Assembly: GCA_029747585.1 (NCBI GenBank)
Contig: JAPEVF010000835.1
Location: 1 to 19,529 of the forward strand
From: Pleurotus djamor
Taxonomy: Eukaryota; Basidiomycota; Agaricomycetes; Agaricales; Pleurotaceae
Reading direction: 5' to 3'
Length of the DNA stretch: 19,529 nt
Shown: one piece after another, positions 1 to 9,353 of the stretch
How the letters are laid out: every line of letters begins with the position of its first letter
How positions within the stretch are numbered: position 1 is the stretch's first letter
The notes under the pieces: model-generated
What the model was told of the DNA's origin: nothing
What the model saw: the letters and a program-made list of their open reading frames with translations, nothing else
Database searches by the model: none
Translations under genes and position numbers: made by a program

Positions 1-2900
1 CCATCTCGAAGGAATGGAAATCTAACTCAAAAAACGCGTTGAGCACTCGATTTGGCTTGTATCTCGACAGTGCTTACCCAAGACTTACAGAGAAAATGAA
101 TAATTCCAAGGTTTGTCCATCGCCGCATTGTCGGTAGGCTAAAGCGCGCAACATCGCACGTTCAACTAAGCATCTGCCAGGAGCTCCACCGCTGTAAACA
201 GCAACTAGTAACGTCCTAATGGAAAGCATCACCGAGAAAGCGCGTCGTGAATCCACCGCCTGCTACAGAGCCTTCATCAGCTACGTCCAACCGCCATCTC
301 TCACGCGTCTCCTCGTTCTAGCTACCCTTGCTCACCAGGAGGTTGGCTAGCTTCGAATTCCTCAAGTTCGCTCTCAAGTAGTCCAATTCAAAGCTTCTAC
401 TGTCTACGCCCAGTGCCGTAAAAAGCTCATGTGGTCTCTCGGGACACTTTCACCCATGCCATGCCCAAATAGTAATACTTCTTCATCGTTCTATTCTGTT
501 CTTTGCCTATCGCTGCTTTTCAACAAGCTTAGCTACTGGTCGACTTCCCGATGGCTCTATGAACTTCCCAGACGTCCCCCAAACTGTCTCGCGTCCCTTT
601 GATTGCGGCCGCCTGACGCCTGACAAACCAGTCTCCCTGGTATTAGTAAACATCGTGCATTGCACCGAGAAACACGGTGTAGACCTTCAAATATTTGTGA
701 CCAACACGACATGGACGGGTGCCCGCTCCCCTACATAATATATCCGATAATGCCCCCGGCCCCGTTGTACCAATTTCTTCCGCTTGATGGACCTCTGGGA
801 CCATTGGTGCCGGTCCAGCTCATCAAGTTTTTTCCAGCATGTACCACCTTCTCATCAGAAATTCTTCTCGCCGCTTCTCACTCTGTAAATATAGAGTACG
901 GTCTCCTTTTGCGCTTGGGAGACTCCGTGCTGCTACTCTACGGCCAATAGGCCGTTTCTGGTGTTCTCAACCCCTTCTCGTCCGTGACACCGTCCTACCA
1001 TTCGAACATTTAATTTTATTTCTGACTTGTCATAATCGGAACTATTTACTCACTAAATTTCTCACTATTCCTTTTCTCTGAGGAACATGTCGTTCCAAAG
1101 ACGGATAGGTCGCTCCACCTCGCGTATGTCAATGCTGTCATAGCAGCCCGCGGACGAAAGCAAGCCTCCCACTTCCACTTCCTTCCCAGCTTCCCCCACT
1201 ACCGGTTTCTCGTATCAAAAGCGGTCATCTCTTATCTCATCAACCCGCATAAACAATTTTACCCGCGATGCCGACGCTAGCACCCAACTGCCTTTTTCGT
1301 TGACGTCGCTCCTGAAGTTGGTGGCTCATCCGAGATCTACAAATGCCTCCGCTCCCAAGCGTCCCTACTCGTCCCTTGCGTAGCCTTTGTTGACCGTAAA
1401 CAACATCAACATTGAACCATCTTCTTGGTTGTCTCTTGCCACCCCGTCTTGTAAGCACATATGTACTTATCCGGTACAACAATGGGTCGTGGTTGTCTAG
1501 TGAGTCAGCCGTTTTCGTTTCTCTTGTTGATGTAACAATAAACCCTGACCCTCAATTTTCTTACCGGACGGCCTGCACAATCACCGTCCTGCATCAAACA
1601 CCACCCACCACCACATCATCCATCAATCCATCCATGATGNAAAAAACCAAATCCTCCATTGGTACTGTAGGGGCACCCCCACCCCAGTTCGACCAGAACC
1701 ACACTTCGCCGCTGATTTTTCCCCACCAACGACCATCCCTTCAGCACGCACAACAGCTTCACGGCTTCTTAATTTCTCACCTCTTCCAGGTCCTGCCAAT
1801 AACCTTAGTATGGCTATCGAACTAACCTATCGCCTCTCGTCATCTCTAGAGATCTAGAACGACTCCCCGGCCTTCCTTACATACACGGACGGGGACACAT
1901 CACTTGTTCGAAAAAATCAAAACATGTGTCACCAACCCCCCTCGAAAACAATTTGAGGGTACTCTACTCTACGCTTCTCATCTTACTTTTGGTATCCCCC
2001 TTGCGATAACCAATGACTCAACCCGCATAAGACCTTCGGGTCTCTCCTGGACCCACTGATACCCTGCTAACAGCTATCACTGTCAACGAATGATAGTGAT
2101 GATGATGGAATGATGGATGGATGGATCAGGAGAAGGATCCCTCTTTCGTGTCTTTCTTTTGTTATACCTTATTCCCCAGAACGGCTGGTAACCCAAAACC
2201 TACATACTTATGGGTATCCGTATTCTCCCTTATCTATATCAGTGTCCCTCGGGCTCACACGCACACACGCTCGCAAGGTGGCAAACGTTTCGTTTCGATG
2301 CGCATTGCTCACTATTGGGTAGTCTGAAGATAGGCCAGGGAACCCACACGAAATACCTATATTTACAACTCACTTTCAACACAACATTCATCGGCTTACC
2401 ATATTCTCGGGACCATATCTTCTTCATTCTACGTTCCCAGCTCATAGGTCTCAGACCCACCGCGCAGCGTATCGTATTCGTATCGGCGGTATATAGGTAT
2501 ACCATATCATCGAGATCATAAAATGATTATGCATTACAGAACTCATTACATACTTGGTACTTGCCCCAACTTGATCTACACAGCGCGTAGGGTATGGAGT
2601 ACATATGCAGAAGTCTCGGGAACCGAGGCTCGACCGACGAGACCAGAGTCCAGAGGCGAGAAGTCACCTAGAGAATCTCCCGTCAACGAGAACTCATACC
2701 CCACGAACCCTCAGCAGAAGTACAAGAAGCAAGGTAAACGCCGAATAGACCGCGGACAGACTCACTGTGGGGCTAAAATTAGCTCACATAGATCGCCGGT
2801 AAGACTCGGATATGGGTTTATGAATATTCAACATAATTCGCATACTTACCTCGAAGTCGAGCAAGTGGGAAAGAAAACGATGAAGACTGAGAAAGTGAAG
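1..2900. other. Long stretch without a supportable gene
   Basis: No protein family is recognisable here on either strand. The plus strand is pyrimidine-rich over much of 900-2100, as in fungal upstream regions. The open frames are short, overlap one another and have no convincing splice partners. One N lies at 1640 beside six A's. A GATG/GATGG microsatellite sits near 2096-2127 and a short AC-rich run near 2258-2274. The stretch may be upstream DNA of a gene beyond the left edge, or long intergenic DNA. Confidence 0.5.
2096..2127. repeat. GATG/GATGG microsatellite
   Basis: Imperfect short tandem repeat of GATG and GATGG units, about 32 bases long, in non-coding DNA. It is the kind of tract expected to vary in length between strains. 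No function is inferred. Confidence 0.6.
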
Positions 2901-2903
2901 AGG

Positions 2904-2907
2904 AAAA
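2904..2907 (-). terminator. RNA polymerase III T4 terminator of tRNA-Val
   Basis: TTTT on the minus strand directly after the discriminator base of the tRNA, followed by CC. This is the standard short Pol III stop signal. Confidence 0.8.
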
Positions 2908-2908
2908 T

Positions 2909-2981
2909 GATTCGACCCAGGCTCGAACTGGGGACCTTCTGTGTGTTAGACAGATGCGATAACCAACTACGCCATCGAACC
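2909..2981 (-). tRNA. tRNA-Val (anticodon AAC), no intron
   Basis: Read on the minus strand, 73 nt fold into a full cloverleaf. The 7-bp acceptor stem has one G-T pair, GGTTCGA with TCGAATC. The 5-bp anticodon stem TCTGT/ACAGA encloses loop CTAACAC, and the T arm is CCCAG-TTCGAGC-CTGGG. The anticodon AAC is at 2945-2947, so the tRNA decodes GTT/GTC valine codons once A34 is edited to inosine. The internal A box (TGGCGTAGTTGG) matches the RNA polymerase III consensus exactly, and the B box is GTTCGAGCC. The next base, 2908, gives discriminator A, as usual for tRNA-Val, and is followed at once by a T4 terminator. There is no intron. The gene lies about 500 bp past the stop codon of WOPR-A, on the same strand. 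Confidence 0.96.
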
Positions 2982-3476
2982 TGTTGAGAGGTGGACTCAC
3001 TCCACAGAACTTGATCGCGTCCACGTGGTGATCGGTACAATGTACATTTCGACTTTGTCAGTCCGTCGTCATTTTGGCGTTCTTTCTGTCAACTACATAC
3101 ACAAGAAGTTCGAGGGAAGTGTAAGAAACCCAAGTCCGTGAACGCGCCTACGAACATACAATCCAAACAAAAAAGCGTTCAAATAATACATATTTTAATA
3201 TCCTAACGCTTTTCTCATTGTCCGTAGAGTATAGCGAAAGAAAGACAAGAAAAATCACAGAAAAAACCGGAAAAAAACAAACACAAAAAACAAACAAATG
3301 GAAGAAGGAAGTAAGATGTTCAAGGGTACTACAAGGAAGACTGTCTGTCTCTGTCCTGTTCGGAGAGTATACTTTTGGTTTTACCTCGCGTATGGCGAGA
3401 TAAGGCGAGGCGAGGTCGGGAGAGGGACGTCGTATGTCGTATTTCGTATCTCGGGTTCGTGTTTTCGTGGCCATTT
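2982..3476 (-). other. Probable 3' flank of WOPR-A
   Basis: No gene is seen between the tRNA and the WOPR-A stop codon. The part at about 3150-3300 is A-rich on the plus strand, hence T-rich in the WOPR-A sense, as expected downstream of a Pol II gene. I did not find a clear AATAAA. The short open frames on both strands resemble nothing known to me. Confidence 0.45.
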
Positions 3477-5220
3477 TCATGAAGACCGTGGACCGAGCAA
3501 CCGAAGCGTACGGTCGTCAACAGGGTCACGGCGATAAGGATGGCTACGCTGAAGTGCGTACAACGGAGCCAAATCCACTCTCCGACAAGGCCCATTAGCT
3601 CCGCGTCGCTCGTCCGAGTCCATTGAACTCGTCGGCGACGACGGTTCGTACGAATCGTCCATACGGTCGTTATTATACGTGTGGTGGTTATTATTATNGG
3701 GGGTGATTATTGTGGTGGTTAACGAGGGGTGGGATGTGGGGGACGGAGTATGGGGTGTGGTTTTGCGTGTGTGAGGAGTGGGTATGGGTATGGGTTGTTG
3801 GGGATGGGTATTGAGGAGATCGTGGACGGCTGATGGAGACGTTCACAGATGGAGGTGCTGGTGGGACGTACGTGTATGGTGAATCGTAGGGTCGCTGAGG
3901 CATCGACGGTCTCAAATCCGCACGGTGGACCTCAGCACTCGGGTACCGATTGATGCCCTCGTCAGACCAATTCGGCGGCGGCGAGTGTGAGTGCGACGAC
4001 GCATTTGAATGCCTCGACGAATGTTGTTGTGGGGGGACGATGAGAAGAATGAGAAGGTGGAGGAGATCGGTATGATGCAGCAGGGGAGTACGGTGCTGGG
4101 GATGGAGCGGCGCTACCGTAGAATGGTGAATCTGCATTCCGTGGAGCTGAGATTGGTGGAGGGGGAGACCACGCTCGGTTAGATAGTGTCGGTGGCCGGT
4201 TATACTCGTAGTGACTCGTCGGCGCTGCCGATGGGAGCCTGGTTGAAGATTCATTCACGTATGATGGGGCGCTGCTGAGTGGTGGTGGCGCGCGTTGATG
4301 AGGGGATGCCGCCGGGGAGTATTCCGAGGGGGCATAGTAAGACGAAGGATAGTGGGCGTTGGGGTACGGCTGGTACATGTGGAGGGACTGCGAGCCGGGA
4401 GGCGTTCCTGGATCAAGTTTTGGGGTTAGTTCGCGGATAGGCATGACCAGTGTGTGGATCGCTTACTAGTGGCAGAGGCGGTAGCCGTGGATGATTCTCC
4501 GACCCGACCAGAGCCTTCATCATTCTTTCTGCCTTTGCCGACTCTGGTGCTTTTGAACAGGCCGTCGGGGACATCCAAGTTTCCGACTCCGTCGATGTCA
4601 TCGACTGTGCCCAGTTGATCTACTGTGGCTTGCGTAAAATACGCAGCTGGGATCGCCGAGTCAGTTGGGGGCCGTAGTGCACAGAAGTGAGCAGCACTTA
4701 CTAAGATGCCATTTCCGACGGCCCTTGGTAGTATCGACGTAGACAGAGTACGTCTGCTTGACCAAGGGATCCCAGTCCCGCGGCGGCACCTTACTGTCAG
4801 AACTATTGGCCGGATAAGCAATGACTGGCGTGGGCAAGGACAGCACTCACGCTCTTTGGTTTCCATCTGTCGTCGGCGAGTATTTTTCATAGTAGAAGAG
4901 GAATTCCTAGTGAGATTCATCAGCCAAGTCTCCCAGAAAGCGTGTGTGCGTTCTGGAGGACTCACATCTCTGACTCGCGAAGGACTCCACCTGCGGCCTT
5001 CGGTGAATCTCTCTATGCCCAGACCTGTTATCTCTGTGTGCGGTCCTCTTTCCTCCCAGGCGTAGATGCATCCTGAGCGCAGGGCCAGCCGTTCGTCGGC
5101 ATCGAGGCGCCTGGTGACCATCTGGAGGATGCCCCTCTGGACGGCGTAGAAAATCTTGTGTGCATCCTGTGTGGATCTAATACGGACGTTTACGCAGGTG
5201 GGCCGCTGGATGTGCTGCAT
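3477..5220 (-). CDS. WOPR-A: Gti1/Pac2 family transcription regulator, frame broken twice at G-runs
   Basis: The WOPR domain is a fungal DNA-binding fold found in master regulators of morphology (Wor1, Ryp1, Gti1, Pac2); the protein should act in the nucleus. Five exons fit: 5220-4966, 4906-4851, 4802-4702, 4646-4467, 4407-3477. Introns are 48-59 nt, GT-AG. The first WOPR half covers about residues 5-103 (RPTC, then RRLDADERLALR, WEERGP, RRWSPSRVRD, EFLFYYEKY). The second covers about 108-142 (LVKQTYSVY, RRKWHLTAYFT). A long Pro/Ser/Tyr/His/Asn-rich tail follows, ending in an LAPL...RR.P.D motif shared with WOPR-B. I start at ATG 5218-5220 because WOPR-B also begins MQ...RPTC; the frame is open upstream only to a TTG. 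The tail needs one base fewer at the G6 run 4031-4036 and again at N3698. With both dropped the total is 1521 nt, 506 aa. Sequencing error is the likely cause, but a real mutation is not excluded. Confidence 0.9.
3698..3698. other. Ambiguous base beside a G5 run, breaks the WOPR-A frame
   Basis: Read as a real base, the N puts TAA stops directly after it on the minus strand. Left out, the frame continues through an Asn/His-rich run into the conserved C-terminal motif of WOPR-A. The N is therefore best seen as an uncertain extra call next to the homopolymer. Confidence 0.7.
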
Positions 5221-5942
5221 AGCGTAGTGCGGGTGGAGGGTCAATCGGGGTGGCGAAGGGGGAGGCTCCAAGCACGAATTATAAATATAGTCGAAATAGC
5301 TGGAGAAGAGGCAACGTTAAGGGACCGCATGCTATTCACGAAAGAAGGGTTCAACTTGATAAATTAATCAGGCTGTTTTCTTCTCTTTTCTGAAACGGTT
5401 CATTTCCGCCATTGGGCACACAGAACCCAGAAACTTGGCGGCCTGCATCTCCGATTTGAATTTGGGTCAGGAACTCTAATCACTTTACAACTCAAAATCA
5501 AGATGATCGGTTTGCCCAAGATTCAGCAGGTCGTCACTTGTCCCGTGGCGTGCAGAGAGAGCGGCCTAGAGACAGCTGGTATATTGCAGGCGACACATGG
5601 CAACCTGCTATACGGTTGTCTGCTACACTCACTGCTTGATAAAACAACATGGAAATCCGACACAACCCAAGGAAATCTGGATTGTGGACCGGCGGAACTC
5701 GCACCCTAAATCCCATTGGAAGTTTCTAAGCGGTGAAATCCATCAGCCTTTAGTCACTTTTCAAACATACGTAGATCCTTGGCCATCCAGCCTTATTTTG
5801 CGCCCCCTCAACGTCAACCGCCCAGCAATCAACCGAAACGAGGGCACGTCTGTCACCCACCATGCATCAATTCTTTGTCTTTGTTCTCCCTCGGGAAAAA
5901 TATACCATCTATGGCGTCCGTAGGTCCTCGAGCAACCAATCC

Positions 5943-6008
5943 CTGCCTTGCAATAGAATGTTTCCGTTTTGTTTTGATAAAATAGATAAAATACAAAAAG
6001 AGACTCAC
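5943..6008 (-). other. Candidate 5'-leader intron of WOPR-A
   Basis: On the minus strand the donor CCCAG|GTGAGTCTC is close to ideal. It is followed by a T/A-rich stretch and by acceptors AAG at 5947 and CAG at 5943, giving an intron of 62 or 66 nt, the usual size here. It ends about 720 bp upstream of the WOPR-A ATG, so it could splice a long 5' UTR. There is no transcript evidence, and a chance match is possible. Confidence 0.25.
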
Positions 6009-7052
6009 CTGGGAGTGAGGGGAAGAGGCCTCTGTTGTTTGGCAAAAGGCTAAAATTCAGAAAACCGGAAGTAAAAAANGTCAATCCCACACAATATTTG
6101 CTTCCGGTGCCGTAGCCAAATTCGGCACCCACATCAACCACACACACCCATAAACGGGACTCAATCGATGATCTCCCTCCCCGGTTTCCACATTTCACTG
6201 ACATGTTCCCTTGGAGTTCCACTTTGAACTTTACTTCGCCATATCTCGTAAACTCTTATGGCATGACCCTCAAGGGAAGCGAGAATCAATTGGACGTCTC
6301 AGGACTCTCCAGGATACGGAAACTCGGCGAACAAAGAAGCAACCTTCTTCAATCAAAACGTTCAGTGGTGTTTATCGTCTTAGCGTTTCGATTTCCCGAA
6401 ATATTTGGGGGACCACCGATGACTCGCCCATTATCACAGTTCGAGCGTCAACCTTTTCAATATTCACGCTATCGAGAGCGCGGGGTGCGTGTTTCCATGT
6501 TTATGTTGATGCTCACGTTTATGGGGTTCGGACTCACGCGTGAATAGAACAGAATAGAACAGAGTGCATCCCTCCCTGAACGATATCGCACATCGAGAAA
6601 CCCCACCCGCAGTAGATCTGAGAACGCGAACCTTATAAAGTAATATGTCACTCGAGGAGCCACCATGCCATTATGGAGGTAATCAACAACCCGAATACAC
6701 ATCCATCCATCCCATGAGTCCTTGGGTTATACCAAGTGAGTCCCCACCCCGGAATTTCAGATCCCCACTTATCCTCTTATTTCCTATAGGCTATTTCCCG
6801 TTTCCTGAGTAGTTCCTCCATTAACTCAATCCCAAGGTCCCTAGACCGAGGCGTCGGCTCCATACAACGCGCGACTCGGATAGATAGCACGATTAAGTAG
6901 CACGACTCGGAGAACGTGTAGAAGGGACGGTCCCTCTCTGCATATAGACTTATAGCCTTTCTGAGGTCTGGCCGTATTTAGAGTATACTCTACTCTATTA
7001 CCCCCATGGACCTCTGTGTTTCCGCTAAGCCACTAAATGAGATCCCCTCTCC

Positions 7053-7080
7053 TCTCGTAAGGACGCCTTCTCGTAAGGAC
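7053..7080. repeat. Short direct repeat TCTCGTAAGGAC x2
   Basis: Two exact 12-base copies at 7053-7064 and 7069-7080, offset by 16 bases, in the spacer between the WOPR genes. Function unknown; they may be remnants of slippage or a pair of protein sites. Confidence 0.6.
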
Positions 7081-7321
7081 CATGCCCGGTGGGGTCACTA
7101 GGGTGAATCGTGACCTGGGGCATGACCAGTCCCAAGACCCAAGCAAGCGTCAAAAGTCCAAGCCACCAAGCCACCGAAGGTTCCATGCTATACCATACGC
7201 ATACCATACCACACTTACCATCGAGTAGGTGCGATCGCGAGAACGTCCAGGCGCCCTAAGACTAACCCTTCATTGGCCTTCGAAGCTTCGACTTCCACAG
7301 TGACTCTACTCTAACAGGCAT

Positions 7322-7329
7322 AACTTTAA
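7322..7329 (+). promoter_or_regulatory. AACTTTAA, candidate WOPR-protein binding site 1
   Basis: AACTTTAA is the reverse complement of TTAAAGTT, the core of the TTAAAGTTT-type site described for Wor1 and related WOPR proteins. This copy lies about 2.1 kb upstream of the WOPR-A start. Binding is inferred from the motif alone. Confidence 0.3.
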
Positions 7330-7561
7330 ACCCTCATCGGAAATGGGTCACTGCATGCTGTCATGCGAAGTGACAAGCTACAGACTTTAGTATTCTCACT
7401 AAACAAACAAACGGGCTCGACGTTCGAACTCCCTGACAAATGGTCGAGCCTTATCTGCGATTCCCTAACGCTTAGGGTGGCCTTGCGGACTGGGAGAACT
7501 CAGACTTAACCTGCGTGCCTCGGCGAGTTGGTCGGACCACATGACAGGTGGGATGGGATGG

Positions 7562-7569
7562 AACTTTAA
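7562..7569 (+). promoter_or_regulatory. AACTTTAA, candidate WOPR-protein binding site 2
   Basis: Second exact copy of the same 8-mer in the same orientation, 240 bp from the first. It lies between the two WOPR genes, about 2.3 kb upstream of the WOPR-A start and 0.5 kb past the WOPR-B stop. Confidence 0.3.
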
Positions 7570-8084
7570 GTAGGTGTGGGCAAAGCTAAAATGTAAGCTA
7601 ACAATACCACAGCGTCCATACGTACATACGCGCAGTGCTGTAGTGTAACACGGCATCGACGGGGATAGATACGGGTTTCCCAAGCGGCCCGGCGAGAGAA
7701 TGGAATGAGATGGAACAACCAAGAGATGCAAAAGAGATGGGCGATGGACTGCATGATAATGATAATTTAGACGTTGACACAGAGAGTACAACAGCGGTGG
7801 TGTTACCATGGCGAGGTGTGAAAAGCGATATGAAAGCAAGTGACATAGCGATGACATGGACAAGACTGAGGAATATGACTATGGATATAGATCAGCAATA
7901 ATGACAAGAGCGAGAGGAGAAATTCCGGATCCTTTGGAGTTGTAGTGTACAGTAAGGTTTATGTGGCAAAATTCTATCAAAGCATACGCGAAGCAAGAAA
8001 AGCAAAAATGATAGAGATAGAGACGTCTCGGCGGTAGTCTCGGGTCTCGGGGAGGGGGAAAGGGAAGGGGGAAGGAGAACGGAA

Positions 8085-9353
8085 CTAGGAGAACGTCCGA
8101 GTAAACGACATCAACGCCTTCTCATCGAGGGGATGCCGCCTCCGAGGCGGAATATTCTCCAAGTACGCCAATGGAGCTAATCCAACACCTCCCATTTCCG
8201 TAGGCGAAGTCGAACTCGTACTACTCGAGATCGTGCGAGATCGTCGGCTTCCAGTTGGAGTTCCAATATTAACACCATACTGATCGACCCCAAACGTCAA
8301 CGGTGCCGGGGGTTCGAATAGTATGACAGGTGAGGGTGACCTCATGCTCTTGGTCATGCTCGTTGGGTGGCCGTGGACGATTGAAGTGGGAGTCGGAAGA
8401 GGGTAATTATGGGGATGACTATGATGATGATGGCGTCTCGGGAAGGGATGGTAACGTGGAGGGTGGTAGGCTATGGACTCTGCACCAACTTCGGGTAAAT
8501 GATCGAACTGAAGGTCACGAGGAGATCGGGCTTTCGAGGATCGTGCACTTCTGTATTGCCCTTGTGGGACTTGCAACATTGCGAGGTCGGGGACATCGTC
8601 TACCGTGCGCAAACTGGTGGCGGTTCCATGGGTATAATAAGCAACTGAAATGATACCGGAGGAAGTCAATATAGGTCAAAACAAAGCCTGCCATGAGGGG
8701 AGAGGAAGCGGAAAGATACATACTGAGATGCCACTTTCGTCGGCCGTTCGGTGTATTGGCAAGGACTGAATAGGTTTGTTTGATCAGCTTCTCTCTGAAG
8801 ATCCCGCGAGAAGGTCCAGGTTGGCCATGAGACCTGCAACCATGCAGAGAGACCCTTGGTCAGGCAAACCGAAATACAGTGATGGAACATCGTAGAATGA
8901 AAGACTAACGTAGCGTCCGAATCAGACCCCATTTCCACGTCCGGCTGAGGCTTTTCATGATAAAATAGAAACTCCTATCAGATTAAGGCAATGTTAGGAC
9001 GTCATCGTGTGGGAAGGGGGGAGGAAAAGATTAATGCGTACATCTCTCACACGACTGGGCCCCCATCGTATCGAGTCAGTCCATCGCTCTATCCCCAACT
9101 ATAGAATGGAACCATGTGAGGGACGAGGCCACAAGACGCAGGTAGAAGGGGGAGGAAGGCTTACACCGGTAGCCTCTGAATTGGGACCTCGCTCCTCCCA
9201 CACATATACGCAGCCCGATCGGATCGAGCGACGCTCTTCAGTGTCTAATCGCCGCGTCACAATGGGCAGCATCCCAAGGGAGACAGCGAAGAAGATAATG
9301 TGAGCATCCGAAGGGGACCTCACGCGGAGTCCCGTGCACGTTGGCCGCTGCAT
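8085..9353 (-). CDS. WOPR-B: Gti1/Pac2 family transcription regulator
   Basis: Intact paralogue of WOPR-A, also expected to be a nuclear DNA-binding regulator. Five exons: 9353-9165, 9098-9042, 8974-8910, 8833-8724, 8644-8085. Introns are 66-79 nt, all GT-AG, and the sum is 981 nt, 326 aa. The first WOPR half covers about residues 3-90: RPTC, SDAHIIFFAV, TRRLDTEER, VWEERGP, then LGIERWTDS, RWGPSRVRD, EFLFYHEK. The second covers about 124-145: KLIKQTYSV, GRRKWHLIAYYT. The tail is Pro/Ser-rich with a His-rich patch near residue 190 and ends in VGLAPL...RRRHPLDE. Introns after RVRD (phase 0), in the linker (phase 2) and after KWHL (phase 1) match those of WOPR-A; the first intron, inside TG|LGIER, is extra. 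The ATG 9351-9353 sits directly before the domain, as in WOPR-A. The target genes cannot be told from the sequence. Confidence 0.94.

Larger units (their letters stand above)
5221..8084. other. 2.9-kb spacer between the WOPR genes (WOPR-A upstream region)
   Basis: No protein gene is supported. As the upstream region of WOPR-A it is unusually long for this window. It holds two AACTTTAA sites, a candidate leader intron near 5943-6008, a short direct repeat at 7053-7080, an 8-bp stem with a 21-nt loop at 7414-7450, and an N at 6080 next to an A-run. Its right part should include the 3' UTR of WOPR-B. The longest minus frame, 5761-6222, contains the N and looks non-coding. Long, site-rich upstream regions are typical of developmental switch genes such as WOR1; applying that here is inference. 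Confidence 0.5.

Noticed and set aside
336..449. Minus-strand segment of 38 codons ending at a GTGAGC donor
   Set aside because: The composition looks protein-like (HELFTALGVD, ELDYLRANLR), but I found no acceptor or neighbouring exon in phase and no family, so I do not call a gene.
1412..1825. 137-codon plus-strand frame with an N
   Set aside because: It crosses the N at 1640, is rich in simple Thr/Pro/His runs, has no known domain and no splice context.
2523..2987. 154-codon plus-strand open frame
   Set aside because: Its last ~25 codons are the antisense of the tRNA-Val gene, and the rest resembles nothing; antisense-tRNA frames of this kind are a known source of false proteins.
3639..3659. 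Near-palindrome around TTCGTACGAA
   Set aside because: Lies in the coding C-terminus of WOPR-A; codon content explains it and nothing suggests a site.
3962..4254. Programmed frameshift or intron in WOPR-A at the G6 run
   Set aside because: No slippery heptamer with downstream structure was seen, and the only GT...AG span there is about 26 nt, too short to splice; a run-length error is simpler.
5171..5271. Longer N-terminus for WOPR-A starting at 5271
   Set aside because: That codon is TTG; the first ATG in frame is at 5220 and matches the start position of WOPR-B.
5761..6222. 153-codon minus-strand frame
   Set aside because: Contains the N at 6080 and a strong donor in the middle; better explained as WOPR-A upstream DNA with a possible leader intron.
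7465..7863. 132-codon minus-strand frame, His/Leu/Ser/Pro-rich
   Set aside because: Lies just past the WOPR-B stop, overlaps two other frames on the same strand and looks like pyrimidine-rich 3' flank.
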